From Dysosmobacter acutus (lineage in GTDB: Bacteria > Bacillota > Clostridia > Oscillospirales > Oscillospiraceae), in the NCBI RefSeq assembly GCF_018919205.1, contig NZ_JAHLQN010000001.1:1550001-1614000 (forward strand): DNA of 64,000 nt, in the 5' to 3' direction. Made by a program: the position numbers and the translations under genes. The notes under the pieces were generated by a model. The model had not been told where the DNA came from. It saw only the letters and a list, made by a program, of their open reading frames with translations, and did no database searches. Shown one piece after another: positions 56,097 through 64,000 of this stretch; position 1 is the stretch's first letter, and every line of letters starts with the position of its first letter.

Positions 56097-59000
56097 TTAC
56101 CGCTCCAGTTGCGGTCTGCGGCGCTCCGGCGGCCTTTGGTCCTCGTCCGGCTCGGCGTCTACGATCTCCGGCTCCTTGTGGTCTAAATTCAGCAGGGTGT
56201 TCAATTCCTCCAGCCGTGCCGTTTTGGTGTTCAGCTCCGTCTCGCGGGGAAACGGCTTTTGTACCTCTGCCTTTGCGGTTTCCAACTGCGTTTGCAGATT
56301 GGAAAGCTGCTCCCGGCAAGCCTGCTCCTTGATGGGCAGTCCCTCCAGTGCATTGTCCATGCGCTGTAAATTGCCGAACACATCGGTTCCCAGCGTAACG
56401 GTATGGCGGAGCTGCCCGATCATGGTTAGGTGGTATTCCCGCGCGAAGGTATCGAACGCCAGCTCCAGCGTCAGGCCGCGATAACTGCCGACCTGTGTCG
56501 CCTCCGGGGAGAGCATATTCTGGCATAGGGTCAGCAGCGCCGCGCCCGCCTCCTTCTTGTCGGCATGGGTGACGCCCGCCAGTGTAAGCGGAGAGAAGCC
56601 GTCCCCATTGGGATGGGTATTCTCCTTGACGGCGGCAATATCCGCGCCATACCCGGCGATCCGTGCCTGCGTTTCCGCGATTTGCTTCGGAAAACCCTTG
56701 CTGATGGCGTCCTCCAGCGCGTATTTCTGAGAAAGATGGTTGGCTTTCAGCAGCTTCAGCTTGGACACCTCAATGTCCAAGTCCATTTTTTCTTTAATCA
56801 TGGGGTTGCCGCTGGCCAGCGCCTTGATCTCGGCATAAGAAAGCGCCTGTTCGTCTACATCTTCGGCGGAGCGGACAGGCGATTTGCTGGTCATGATTTG
56901 GCTGATAAATTTCTGCTTGCTCTCCACAAGCTGGTAAAGGTAGGCGTCGAAGGTGCCCTCGGTGACATAGCTGTAAATGTCTACCTCCGGGTTTTCGTTG
57001 CCCTGCCGGATGATGCGCCCCTCCCGCTGCTGAAGGTCGGACGGACGCCACGGACAATCCAGATGGTGCAAAGCGATGAGCTTTTGCTGGCAGTTGGTGC
57101 CAGCGCCCATGCGCTGGGTGCTGCCCAGCAGGATACGCACCTGACCGCTCCGCACCTTGCCAAACAGGTCTTTCTTCTGCACCTCGCTTTTAGCGTTGTG
57201 GATGAAGGCAATCTCATTTTCAGGAATACCCAATTCCAGCAGCTTCGCCCGAATGTCATCATAAACGCTGAAGATGCCGTCATCCTTTGGGGTGGAGAGG
57301 TCGCAAAAGATCATTTGGGTGGAGCGTTGGTCTGTGGTGCGCCGCCAGATCTCAAACACATTCTCCGCGCACTTGGCGGCTTTGCTGTTGGGATCGCTGG
57401 GAAGCATGGGGTTGACCAGCCGCTGATCCAGCGCCAGCTTGCGGCCATCATTGGTGATAAGCAGCATATTGTCCACGCTGCTGTCCACCTCGCGGTTGCG
57501 GACTTTCTCAGCGCGCTCCGCCAGCGATGCCACGATCTCTTTCTGATACTCAGACGGTTTCAGGGCGATGTTGTGATAATGCGCCTCCGGCACGGGCAGC
57601 TTGAGCATATCCGCCGTCTGGATGTCCGCCACATTTTTGAATGCGCTCATCAGCTCCGGCAGGTTATAAAACTTGGCGAAGCGCGTCTTGGCCCGGTAGC
57701 CGGTGCCTTCCGGGGACAGCTCGATTGCGGTGACGGTTTCCCCATAGTTCGCCGCCCATGCGTCAAAGTGCTGTAAGCCCTGCTCCTCCAACGCCGACAT
57801 CTGCAAGTAACGCTGGATGGTGTAAAGCTCCACCATGCTGTTGGAAATGGGGGTGCCGGTGGCAAAGACAATGCCGCGCCCTCCGGTAATCTCGTCGAGG
57901 TAGCGGCACTTCATAAAGAGGTCTGAGCTTTTCTGCGCCTCGGTCTGGGCAATACCGCCCACATTCCGCATTTTCGTGTAGAGAAAGAGATTTTTGAAAT
58001 AATGGCTCTCATCAATGAAGATGCGGTCAACACCCAATTCCTCAAAGGTGACCACATCGTCCTTGCGGCTCTGGTCATTCAGCTTGTCGATCTTGGCTTG
58101 CAGCCCCTTCTTGGTTTTCTCCATCTGCTTGATCGTGAAATTCTCCGCTTTTTCTCGCTTGGCTTCGGAAATGCCCATCATAATTTCGTCGATCTGCTGC
58201 TCCAGAATGGCCCGCTGGCGCTCTACACTCATGGGGATCTTCTCGAACTGCGAATGCCCGATAATAACGGCGTCATAGTCGCCGGTGGCGATCCTACCAC
58301 AGAATTTCTTGCGGTTTTTGGATTCAAAATCTTTGCGGGTAGCGACAAGAATGTTCGCTGCCGGATAGAGCTGCAAAAACTCAGTGGCCCACTGCTCTGT
58401 CAGGTGGTTGGGCACCACAAAGAGGGACTTCTGGCACAGGCCCAGCCGTTTTGATTCCATCGCCGCTGCGACCATTTCAAAGGTTTTTCCCGCGCCGACA
58501 ACGTGTGCCAGCAGCGTATTTCCACCGTAAAGGATGTGGGCGATGGCGTTGACCTGGTGCTTGCGGAGCGTGATCTCCGGGTTCATACCGCTGAAATTGA
58601 TGTGACTGCCATCATACTCACGGGGGCGGTTGCTGTTGAACAGGATATTGTAGGTTTTGCAGATGGCCTCGCGCCGGTCAGGGTCTTTCCAGATCCACTC
58701 AGCAAAAGCGTCTTTAATGAGTTCCTGCTTGCTCTGGGCGATGGCGGTTTCTTTCTTGTTGAGAACAGCGTTTTTCCTGCCATCTGCATCGTACACATAA
58801 TCAAAAATGCGGACATCTTTCAGGTTCAAAGTGTCCTCGATGATTTCATAGGCGTTGATGCGCTTAGTGCCGTAGGTACTGATGGCCTTCACGTTGCCGC
58901 GATCCTTGCTTTTACCTTCGATACGCCATTCACCGGTGATTTTAGAATAGTGGACCTCCATGCCCCATTGCGCGCTGCGGGGTGTCCCCAGCGTTTCAAA

Positions 59001-62000
59001 GATGAACCGGCGGACATATTCGGTGTCCAGCCATGTAGCGCCCAGCCGGACGGAGATCTCGCTGGCGGTGAGGTCGGTGGGCTGCACCTGCGCCAATGCC
59101 TCAGCGTTGATCTGATACTGCGGGTCCTGTTCCGCCTTGCCTTGGGCAACCGCCCATTTCTGACGCACATTGCCGGAGAGGTATTCATCTGCGGGCAGGT
59201 ATTTCTCATGCCCATCGTTTTCGCCGGTGTAAGCAGGGTTCAGGAACACCACGCCGGTCAGCTCGGCAAACAGCGTTTCTTCGTCCTTGCCGGTGAGCCT
59301 GCCCATATAGTCCATATCCACGTGCGCCTTTTCACCAATGGACAGCGCCAGCGCCTCCACCGCCGTGTCTACCTTTTCAGCGGGCTTGTGGCTGCGGATG
59401 GTGCGCTTGGTGAACAGGTCCGCCTTGCGTTTCAGGTTCCGATCCTCGTCCAGAATTTCCAGCGAGCACAGCAGAAAATAGGAGCTGTCCTGATCGAAGG
59501 CGATGGCGTTGCCGCGGGAATTGATGAGGCCGTATTTCCGGGTAAAGGCGTCGTAGAGGGTATTCAGCTTGGCCTGCTGCGCCTTGATTTCTTCATCGGG
59601 ATAGTCCTCGGTCTGGTATTCCAACAGCGTCCGCACACAGTCCCGCAGCTCGATCATGCCGCGGATTCTACTCTCTGCCGTCTTGGATACCTCCACCGGG
59701 TTCATGCGGCTGTTTTCACGGTAATAGATCTGGCCCGCTACCAGTGTATAGGAAAAATTACGGACAGCGGGGTCGGCCTCAACGGAATGATCCTCGCCCT
59801 CCAATTCCTCCTCCCGGTCATAAGCGGTGATCTCGCCGTGGATATTTTGAACGGCCTCCGCCAGCAGTGCTTCCAACGGCTGCTCCGGGTACGGCTCACA
59901 GGTAGGCGTGGGGCCGAACGGCCCGGACACCATCTTCATCTCGCCCAGCACCATGTCGGGGTGGTCGATGAAGTAGCTGTTCATCTGGATGCCGTCCTCG
60001 TTGGTGGCAAGGTGTACCCATTCGGGTTCTATATCCACCATTCGTTCCCGCTTTTGAAGGAACAGAATGTCTGAAACGACCTCGGTTCCTGCCGCGGCCT
60101 TGAACGCATTGTTGGGCAGGCGGATCGCCCCCAGCAGCTCCGAGCGCTGCGCGATGTATTTTCGCGCGCTGGCGGTGCGCTTGTCCATGGTGTAGCTGGA
60201 GGTCACAACAGCGATGACGCCTCCTGGTCTGACCTGATCCAACATTTTGGCCACGAAATACTCATGGATGGGGAAATTCAGCCGGTCATAGCGCTTGTCC
60301 GGCACATGGAACTGGCCGAAGGGGACATTGCCAATGGCAACATCAAAAAAGTTATCCGGGAAGGCAGTTTTCTCATAGCCCTGCACCGCGATACTGCTTT
60401 TCTGATAAAGCTGGCGGGCGATGCGTCCGGAGAGATCGTCCAGCTCCACGCCATAGAGCTTGCTGCCGCTCATGCTTTCCGGCAGCATACCGAGAAAATT
60501 GCCGATACCGCAGGCTGGCTCCAGAATGTTGCCCTGCGTGAAGCCCATCTGCCCCAGGGCGGCATAGATGCCGCGGATGACCACAGGCGGCGTAAAGAAC
60601 GCCGTGAGCGTGGATTCGCGGGCTGCGGCATACTCGGTGTCCGTCAGCAGATCTTTCAGCTCGCTGTATCGTGGGTTCTTTTCGTCAAAGAAATCGGCAA
60701 GACCGCCCCAGCCCACATACTGTGCCAGCACCGTCTGTTCCTCCGCTGTGGCGGTGCGGTTTTCGGTCTCCACGGTTTTCAGAGTACGGATCGCGTCCAG
60801 ATTGCGCTGAAAACGCTCCAGCGGTGCGCCCTCTCCGATATGGTCATCGATGATGCGATAGTTCCGGCCATCCGCGTCCAGCGGATAGGCAAGCGCATTT
60901 TGCTTTTTCTTTTTCGGCGGGGTGAGCGCCGCAGGCGGCTCGTCCGTCTGCGGTGCTGTGGTTTCCCGCACCGTGTCCGGCTGCTCCATGTGAGCGCGGA
61001 CATAGTCGATGGATTCCTTTCGGAAGATGGGAAATCCCGTCCCGCCTTCAAAGGTCACATCCCGCAGCGATACATTTTGCGTATGATCGTCTACGCTGTC
61101 CACTTCAAACTGCCGTCCATCTATGGTCAGGCGTGTGCCAACGACAACGGGATCGGCAGTTGAAACAGGTTCGGACTGCGGCTGCTCCGGCTTCGCTGCG
61201 GTGTTCCTGGACTGCTCCACATAGAGCCATTCCGCCGCTTCCTTTTCGCTGACCGCCTTTCTGACCTGCTCCAGATAATCCTCAGCCTGCCACTCGCTGG
61301 GGAAGGTCTCACGGACGCCCTCGCTGTCAACATAAATTTCGTCCCGAATATCGTCCCAGACGGCGTAGCCGTCGTCCGTTTCGATCACGCTGAACCGCTC
61401 ATAGGCGGGCGGCTGCTCTGCGGCAAGCCGTGCTGCATCCTCTGCGACCTGCTCCACAAAGCTGCGTTCCTGCTGAGGAGCATCATGCCGGTGATTGAAC
61501 AGGCTGAACTCACCGTTTACATAGGCATAAAGTTGAAAATGAGTTTCATGGACAAATTCATAGTGGCGGTCATCTTTTTGCATTTCACCCAACCGGGCAT
61601 TCAATGCGTCCATGAGCCACATTGCAGTGGACTTATCCTGCAATTCTTCTTCAATCAGCGGTACCGCCTGATAATAATCCATGCCCATGTAATAGGGACG
61701 CGGCACATTGTCCGGTGCATTGTACAGACTGGAGTAAATGGCCCGCGCCACCTGTCTCCGCTCATACTCTGGGATCTTTGCGATGGCATCCTCGCCGGGG
61801 AATCGTTTCTGCGCGATCAGGCGCTCATACTCCTTGACCACATTGGGGATCGTCAGATGGACGGTATCATATTTCTTGGAATTGTAGTCCCGTTCGTAGT
61901 CCAGCCCCTTGTAAGTCTTGGTGTATCCATACCCGGCGCGGGCTCCGCCGCTGTACTCGCCAAAGCTGCCCTTGATGAACTTCTGACGTTCCTCCGGCGT

Positions 62001-64000
62001 GTGGGGATAGCAGAAGTTGGAATAGATCGCCAGCCGACTTTCGACGCCCTCCCGCAAAAAATAATGGTCGATCTCGTCTTGTGTGATGAACATTTTGCAT
62101 TGCCGCAGGAAGCTGGGCTGAGCATCAAAGTGTCGTTCCTCGTATGGCAGGTCGTTGAGGATGATGCCGATGCGGTGGGTGTTATACGCTGAAAGACGGT
62201 AACGCAGAATGGATGGATCATCATAATAAGCGTCGAGAAAAGCGTGGTATTCCTGCGCCAGCATTTGTAGGCCACCATCCGTCTTTGCGAACGCGACCAT
62301 GTCCTCGTCCAGTTCCGGGTAGCCCTTGTGCTGGTCGTGGATGGCCAAAGTCTGCGGGAGCAGCCCCATGTCCCGGCCTTCCTTGGTCAGGTCACGGGCT
62401 GTCATCAGGAGGGCGTCCATTGCTTCGTGCAGCACCTTGTCAGGGGCCTGTGTCAGTTCGGCGGCGGAGAGATAGATCCCGGCCCGTAGCAGCCCCAAAA
62501 TGCGGCCCGCCGCCAGTCCCCATGAGACCACGGTTTTGCTGTATCCGGTGCGGACGCTGTCGCCTTGGGCGAGGTGGATGCCGTCCTCCAGAAACCAAAC
62601 GGCATATTTGCGGCCTTCGTACTCGATGCCGCGCCCATTTTCTGTGCCAAACTCCCGACGCAGAAACGCTATATTTTCCTGTTCAGAATGCTCCCGCATA
62701 TAGAACATCGCAATGCGTTCGGCGCTGCCGGGTTCGTTTCCGGCTGTGTAAAGCGCCTGGTCGATGACCTCCTGCGGCACCGTGCGGGCCGGGGCCAGAA
62801 TGCCAGAGGGCGCGTCTGCTGGAGCCTCGTACACCGGGGCGTCGCCGCCCATGTCGAATAGGGCAAGCTGCTCCGCGACGATTGGGGCGTTTTGCAGGCC
62901 CAGCTTGATCTTGTACTCGCCGCGCTCGATCAGGCCCTCGGTCATTTCGGTGATGACCGACCATGAAAAAACGGACTCCGAGGTGCGGGAGAGGTAGCTG
63001 CTCTCCCACATCAAAAGTCCGTCTTTCTCAGCATGGTAGCCTGTCCGAACACCGTCAGTCACGACTTCCACCCATATATCGTTGTAGCTGTTTTTGAGAA
63101 ATTCTGTCCGCTCCGCAAGGCTCTTGTGGCTCTGAAAATACTCAAAAATCTCCTGTCGCTTGTGCTTGCGCCCGCCGTCATCCAACAGATTCGCTTCAAT
63201 GAGGTGCATATCCAAAAAGGCGGGCAGCTCTGCGGTATTTTGCCGCACGGCATCATGTTCCTGTGCAAAGGACGCAGCCTGCTCCTGTGCTTTTTCGTCC
63301 GGGTAATCACCGTAGACACGGAGGCACTGGCGTGTTTCGGCGTCATACACGGCAGCGCCGTCATAGGCAAAACCGTCTTCCTCCATCGTACCGGCAACAT
63401 AGCCCTGCGCCGCGGCCTCCGCTTCTTCCAGCGTTTGATAGTCCAGCTTATCGTCAAAGCCGTTTTCAAAATGGTGATAGGCTGCGACCTGATAGGGTGC
63501 GGCCATCTGCGCGGCATATCGGTCAATGGCTTCTGCGGTCAGCCATTCCGGTTTTTCCGGGAGGGCGTCATACAGCTCCCGCATTTTTTTGATCTGTGCG
63601 TGGACATTGCCTGCCCACAGGTGCTTTTCACTCCGCCCCCCAGCGCCGAGGAAGTAGTCGCAGTCGGCGCGCAGGCGGTCCAGCAGCGCGTAGTCCCCGC
63701 TGCGATCCGTCGAGTCCCCGCCAGCCAGCTTGGGATAGGTCTCGCCCAAAAGTTCCTGATGCAGCCTGGTATGGAATGCGGGCATATCGTAATAGAGCTT
63801 GGCAAGCCGCAGATCGCCGCTTTCGCTGACGATGCGCCGGATCGCCTCCGCCCCCTCCAAGAATGCGTTCTCCCGGTCTGAATTGCGGCAGGCGTTTCCA
63901 AACGTCGCATCTTTCATCAGGGCGTCGCCCACGGTTTGTTTGTACTGTGCAAACAGCTCCTTTACTGTGGGTTGAGGGGAGTCGGCAGAGGAAAAGGCGG
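56097..64000 (-). CDS. Giant methyltransferase-SNF2 helicase protein (DarB-like), 5' end outside window
   Basis: At least 2,630 residues are encoded, and the frame is still open at the right edge. The N-terminal 900 residues are of unknown fold. A methyltransferase-like domain follows, with ILEPACGIGNFLGMLPESM (motif I) and a catalytic motif reading GNVPFGQF instead of the usual (D/N)PPY/F. A SNF2-type helicase then has HVVGAGKTFEMVAAAME, FIDESHYFKNLF, IVFATGTPISNSMVEL and the C-terminal lobe GSTQRMGAGTNCQQKLIALH and QQREGRIIRQGNENPE. DarB of phage P1 has the same pairing and protects DNA from restriction; the ICE protein may shield the incoming strand or remodel it. Confidence 0.9.
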   Translation of the reverse strand, partial: AFSSADSPQPTVKELFAQYKQTVGDALMKDATFGNACRNSDRENAFLEGAEAIRRIVSESGDLRLAKLYYDMPAFHTRLHQELLGETYPKLAGGDSTDRSGDYALLDRLRADCDYFLGAGGRSEKHLWAGNVHAQIKKMRELYDALPEKPEWLTAEAIDRYAAQMAAPYQVAAYHHFENGFDDKLDYQTLEEAEAAAQGYVAGTMEEDGFAYDGAAVYDAETRQCLRVYGDYPDEKAQEQAASFAQEHDAVRQNTAELPAFLDMHLIEANLLDDGGRKHKRQEIFEYFQSHKSLAERTEFLKNSYNDIWVEVVTDGVRTGYHAEKDGLLMWESSYLSRTSESVFSWSVITEMTEGLIERGEYKIKLGLQNAPIVAEQLALFDMGGDAPVYEAPADAPSGILAPARTVPQEVIDQALYTAGNEPGSAERIAMFYMREHSEQENIAFLRREFGTENGRGIEYEGRKYAVWFLEDGIHLAQGDSVRTGYSKTVVSWGLAAGRILGLLRAGIYLSAAELTQAPDKVLHEAMDALLMTARDLTKEGRDMGLLPQTLAIHDQHKGYPELDEDMVAFAKTDGGLQMLAQEYHAFLDAYYDDPSILRYRLSAYNTHRIGIILNDLPYEERHFDAQPSFLRQCKMFITQDEIDHYFLREGVESRLAIYSNFCYPHTPEERQKFIKGSFGEYSGGARAGYGYTKTYKGLDYERDYNSKKYDTVHLTIPNVVKEYERLIAQKRFPGEDAIAKIPEYERRQVARAIYSSLYNAPDNVPRPYYMGMDYYQAVPLIEEELQDKSTAMWLMDALNARLGEMQKDDRHYEFVHETHFQLYAYVNGEFSLFNHRHDAPQQERSFVEQVAEDAARLAAEQPPAYERFSVIETDDGYAVWDDIRDEIYVDSEGVRETFPSEWQAEDYLEQVRKAVSEKEAAEWLYVEQSRNTAAKPEQPQSEPVSTADPVVVGTRLTIDGRQFEVDSVDDHTQNVSLRDVTFEGGTGFPIFRKESIDYVRAHMEQPDTVRETTAPQTDEPPAALTPPKKKKQNALAYPLDADGRNYRIIDDHIGEGAPLERFQRNLDAIRTLKTVETENRTATAEEQTVLAQYVGWGGLADFFDEKNPRYSELKDLLTDTEYAAARESTLTAFFTPPVVIRGIYAALGQMGFTQGNILEPACGIGNFLGMLPESMSGSKLYGVELDDLSGRIARQLYQKSSIAVQGYEKTAFPDNFFDVAIGNVPFGQFHVPDKRYDRLNFPIHEYFVAKMLDQVRPGGVIAVVTSSYTMDKRTASARKYIAQRSELLGAIRLPNNAFKAAAGTEVVSDILFLQKRERMVDIEPEWVHLATNEDGIQMNSYFIDHPDMVLGEMKMVSGPFGPTPTCEPYPEQPLEALLAEAVQNIHGEITAYDREEELEGEDHSVEADPAVRNFSYTLVAGQIYYRENSRMNPVEVSKTAESRIRGMIELRDCVRTLLEYQTEDYPDEEIKAQQAKLNTLYDAFTRKYGLINSRGNAIAFDQDSSYFLLCSLEILDEDRNLKRKADLFTKRTIRSHKPAEKVDTAVEALALSIGEKAHVDMDYMGRLTGKDEETLFAELTGVVFLNPAYTGENDGHEKYLPADEYLSGNVRQKWAVAQGKAEQDPQYQINAEALAQVQPTDLTASEISVRLGATWLDTEYVRRFIFETLGTPRSAQWGMEVHYSKITGEWRIEGKSKDRGNVKAISTYGTKRINAYEIIEDTLNLKDVRIFDYVYDADGRKNAVLNKKETAIAQSKQELIKDAFAEWIWKDPDRREAICKTYNILFNSNRPREYDGSHINFSGMNPEITLRKHQVNAIAHILYGGNTLLAHVVGAGKTFEMVAAAMESKRLGLCQKSLFVVPNHLTEQWATEFLQLYPAANILVATRKDFESKNRKKFCGRIATGDYDAVIIGHSQFEKIPMSVERQRAILEQQIDEIMMGISEAKREKAENFTIKQMEKTKKGLQAKIDKLNDQSRKDDVVTFEELGVDRIFIDESHYFKNLFLYTKMRNVGGIAQTEAQKSSDLFMKCRYLDEITGGRGIVFATGTPISNSMVELYTIQRYLQMSALEEQGLQHFDAWAANYGETVTAIELSPEGTGYRAKTRFAKFYNLPELMSAFKNVADIQTADMLKLPVPEAHYHNIALKPSEYQKEIVASLAERAEKVRNREVDSSVDNMLLITNDGRKLALDQRLVNPMLPSDPNSKAAKCAENVFEIWRRTTDQRSTQMIFCDLSTPKDDGIFSVYDDIRAKLLELGIPENEIAFIHNAKSEVQKKDLFGKVRSGQVRILLGSTQRMGAGTNCQQKLIALHHLDCPWRPSDLQQREGRIIRQGNENPEVDIYSYVTEGTFDAYLYQLVESKQKFISQIMTSKSPVRSAEDVDEQALSYAEIKALASGNPMIKEKMDLDIEVSKLKLLKANHLSQKYALEDAISKGFPKQIAETQARIAGYGADIAAVKENTHPNGDGFSPLTLAGVTHADKKEAGAALLTLCQNMLSPEATQVGSYRGLTLELAFDTFAREYHLTMIGQLRHTVTLGTDVFGNLQRMDNALEGLPIKEQACREQLSNLQTQLETAKAEVQKPFPRETELNTKTARLEELNTLLNLDHKEPEIVDAEPDEDQRPPERRRPQLER

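Larger units (their letters stand above)
19905..64000. mobile_element. Integrative conjugative element of Tn916/Tn1549 type, left part
   Basis: The element's left end has integrase, excisionase, ORF8/ORF7-like genes and a divergent XRE regulator in the same order as Tn916. It then carries cargo, followed by a leftward conjugation module of NlpC/P60, VirB4, PrgI, VirB6, Maff2, VirD4, adhesin, sortase, LtrC-like, PcfB-like, relaxase, MobC, oriT, toprim protein and a giant methylase/helicase in Tn1549/CTn-like order. The left boundary lies between the marR promoter and the integrase stop; the right end is outside the window. At least 44 kb are present. The tetracycline or vancomycin genes of the prototypes are absent in this part. 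Confidence 0.9.

Overview
The window reads as the chromosome of a low-to-mid GC Gram-positive gut anaerobe of the Clostridia, probably Oscillospiraceae-like (inference). Support comes from the SigI/RsgI pair, S-layer homology domains, strong AGGAGG ribosome binding sites with many GTG/TTG starts, clostridial small genes, and a large Tn916/Tn1549-type integrative conjugative element (ICE).

Positions 1-19,900 are host chromosome. They hold the end of a PTS locus (Enzyme I, HPr, a fused mannose-family IIC-IID permease), then a two-component system followed by a lipoprotein and an ABC exporter, one of whose permeases is fused to an M1 metallopeptidase. Next is a VTC-domain polyphosphate polymerase-like protein, two DUF4956 membrane proteins, and SigI with its anti-sigma factor RsgI. 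A radical SAM gene follows, then an oxaloacetate-decarboxylase beta-like gene (oadB) with a small membrane partner. That oadB has a clear yybP-ykoY (Mn2+) riboswitch and terminator in its leader. A LysM-CAP protein, an MntP/YtaF-family protein, a nitroreductase, an HMA-fold protein, two tRNA-Ser genes and a MarR regulator complete this part.

From about 19,905 to the right edge is an ICE of at least 44 kb that runs off the window. Its left end has integrase, excisionase, Tn916 ORF8/ORF7-like genes and a divergent XRE regulator. Cargo at 23.6-32.8 kb comprises an SLH-domain surface protein with two zinc-ribbon proteins and a receiver-like protein, divergent from an orphan solute-binding lipoprotein and a membrane-anchored LuxR-type regulator, followed by an HU gene. 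The conjugation module runs leftward: a very large DarB-like methylase/helicase, a DUF3848/3849-type protein, Fic, a toprim protein, oriT, MobC, relaxase, PcfB-like, LtrC/ArdC-like, a surface module (anchored protein, sortase, stalk protein, 1,726-residue SpaA/Cna-B adhesin), VirD4, Maff2-like, VirB6/TrbL-like, PrgI, VirB4 and an NlpC/P60 hydrolase.

The strongest candidates for new biology are the Mn2+-riboswitch-controlled orphan OadB pair, the SBP plus membrane-LuxR cargo unit facing the zinc-ribbon/SLH operon, the VTC-DUF4956-DUF4956-SigI-RsgI cluster, and the ICE adhesin with an altered thioester motif and a sortase motif at its extreme C-terminus. All functional statements rest on reading motifs by eye; no database search was run.
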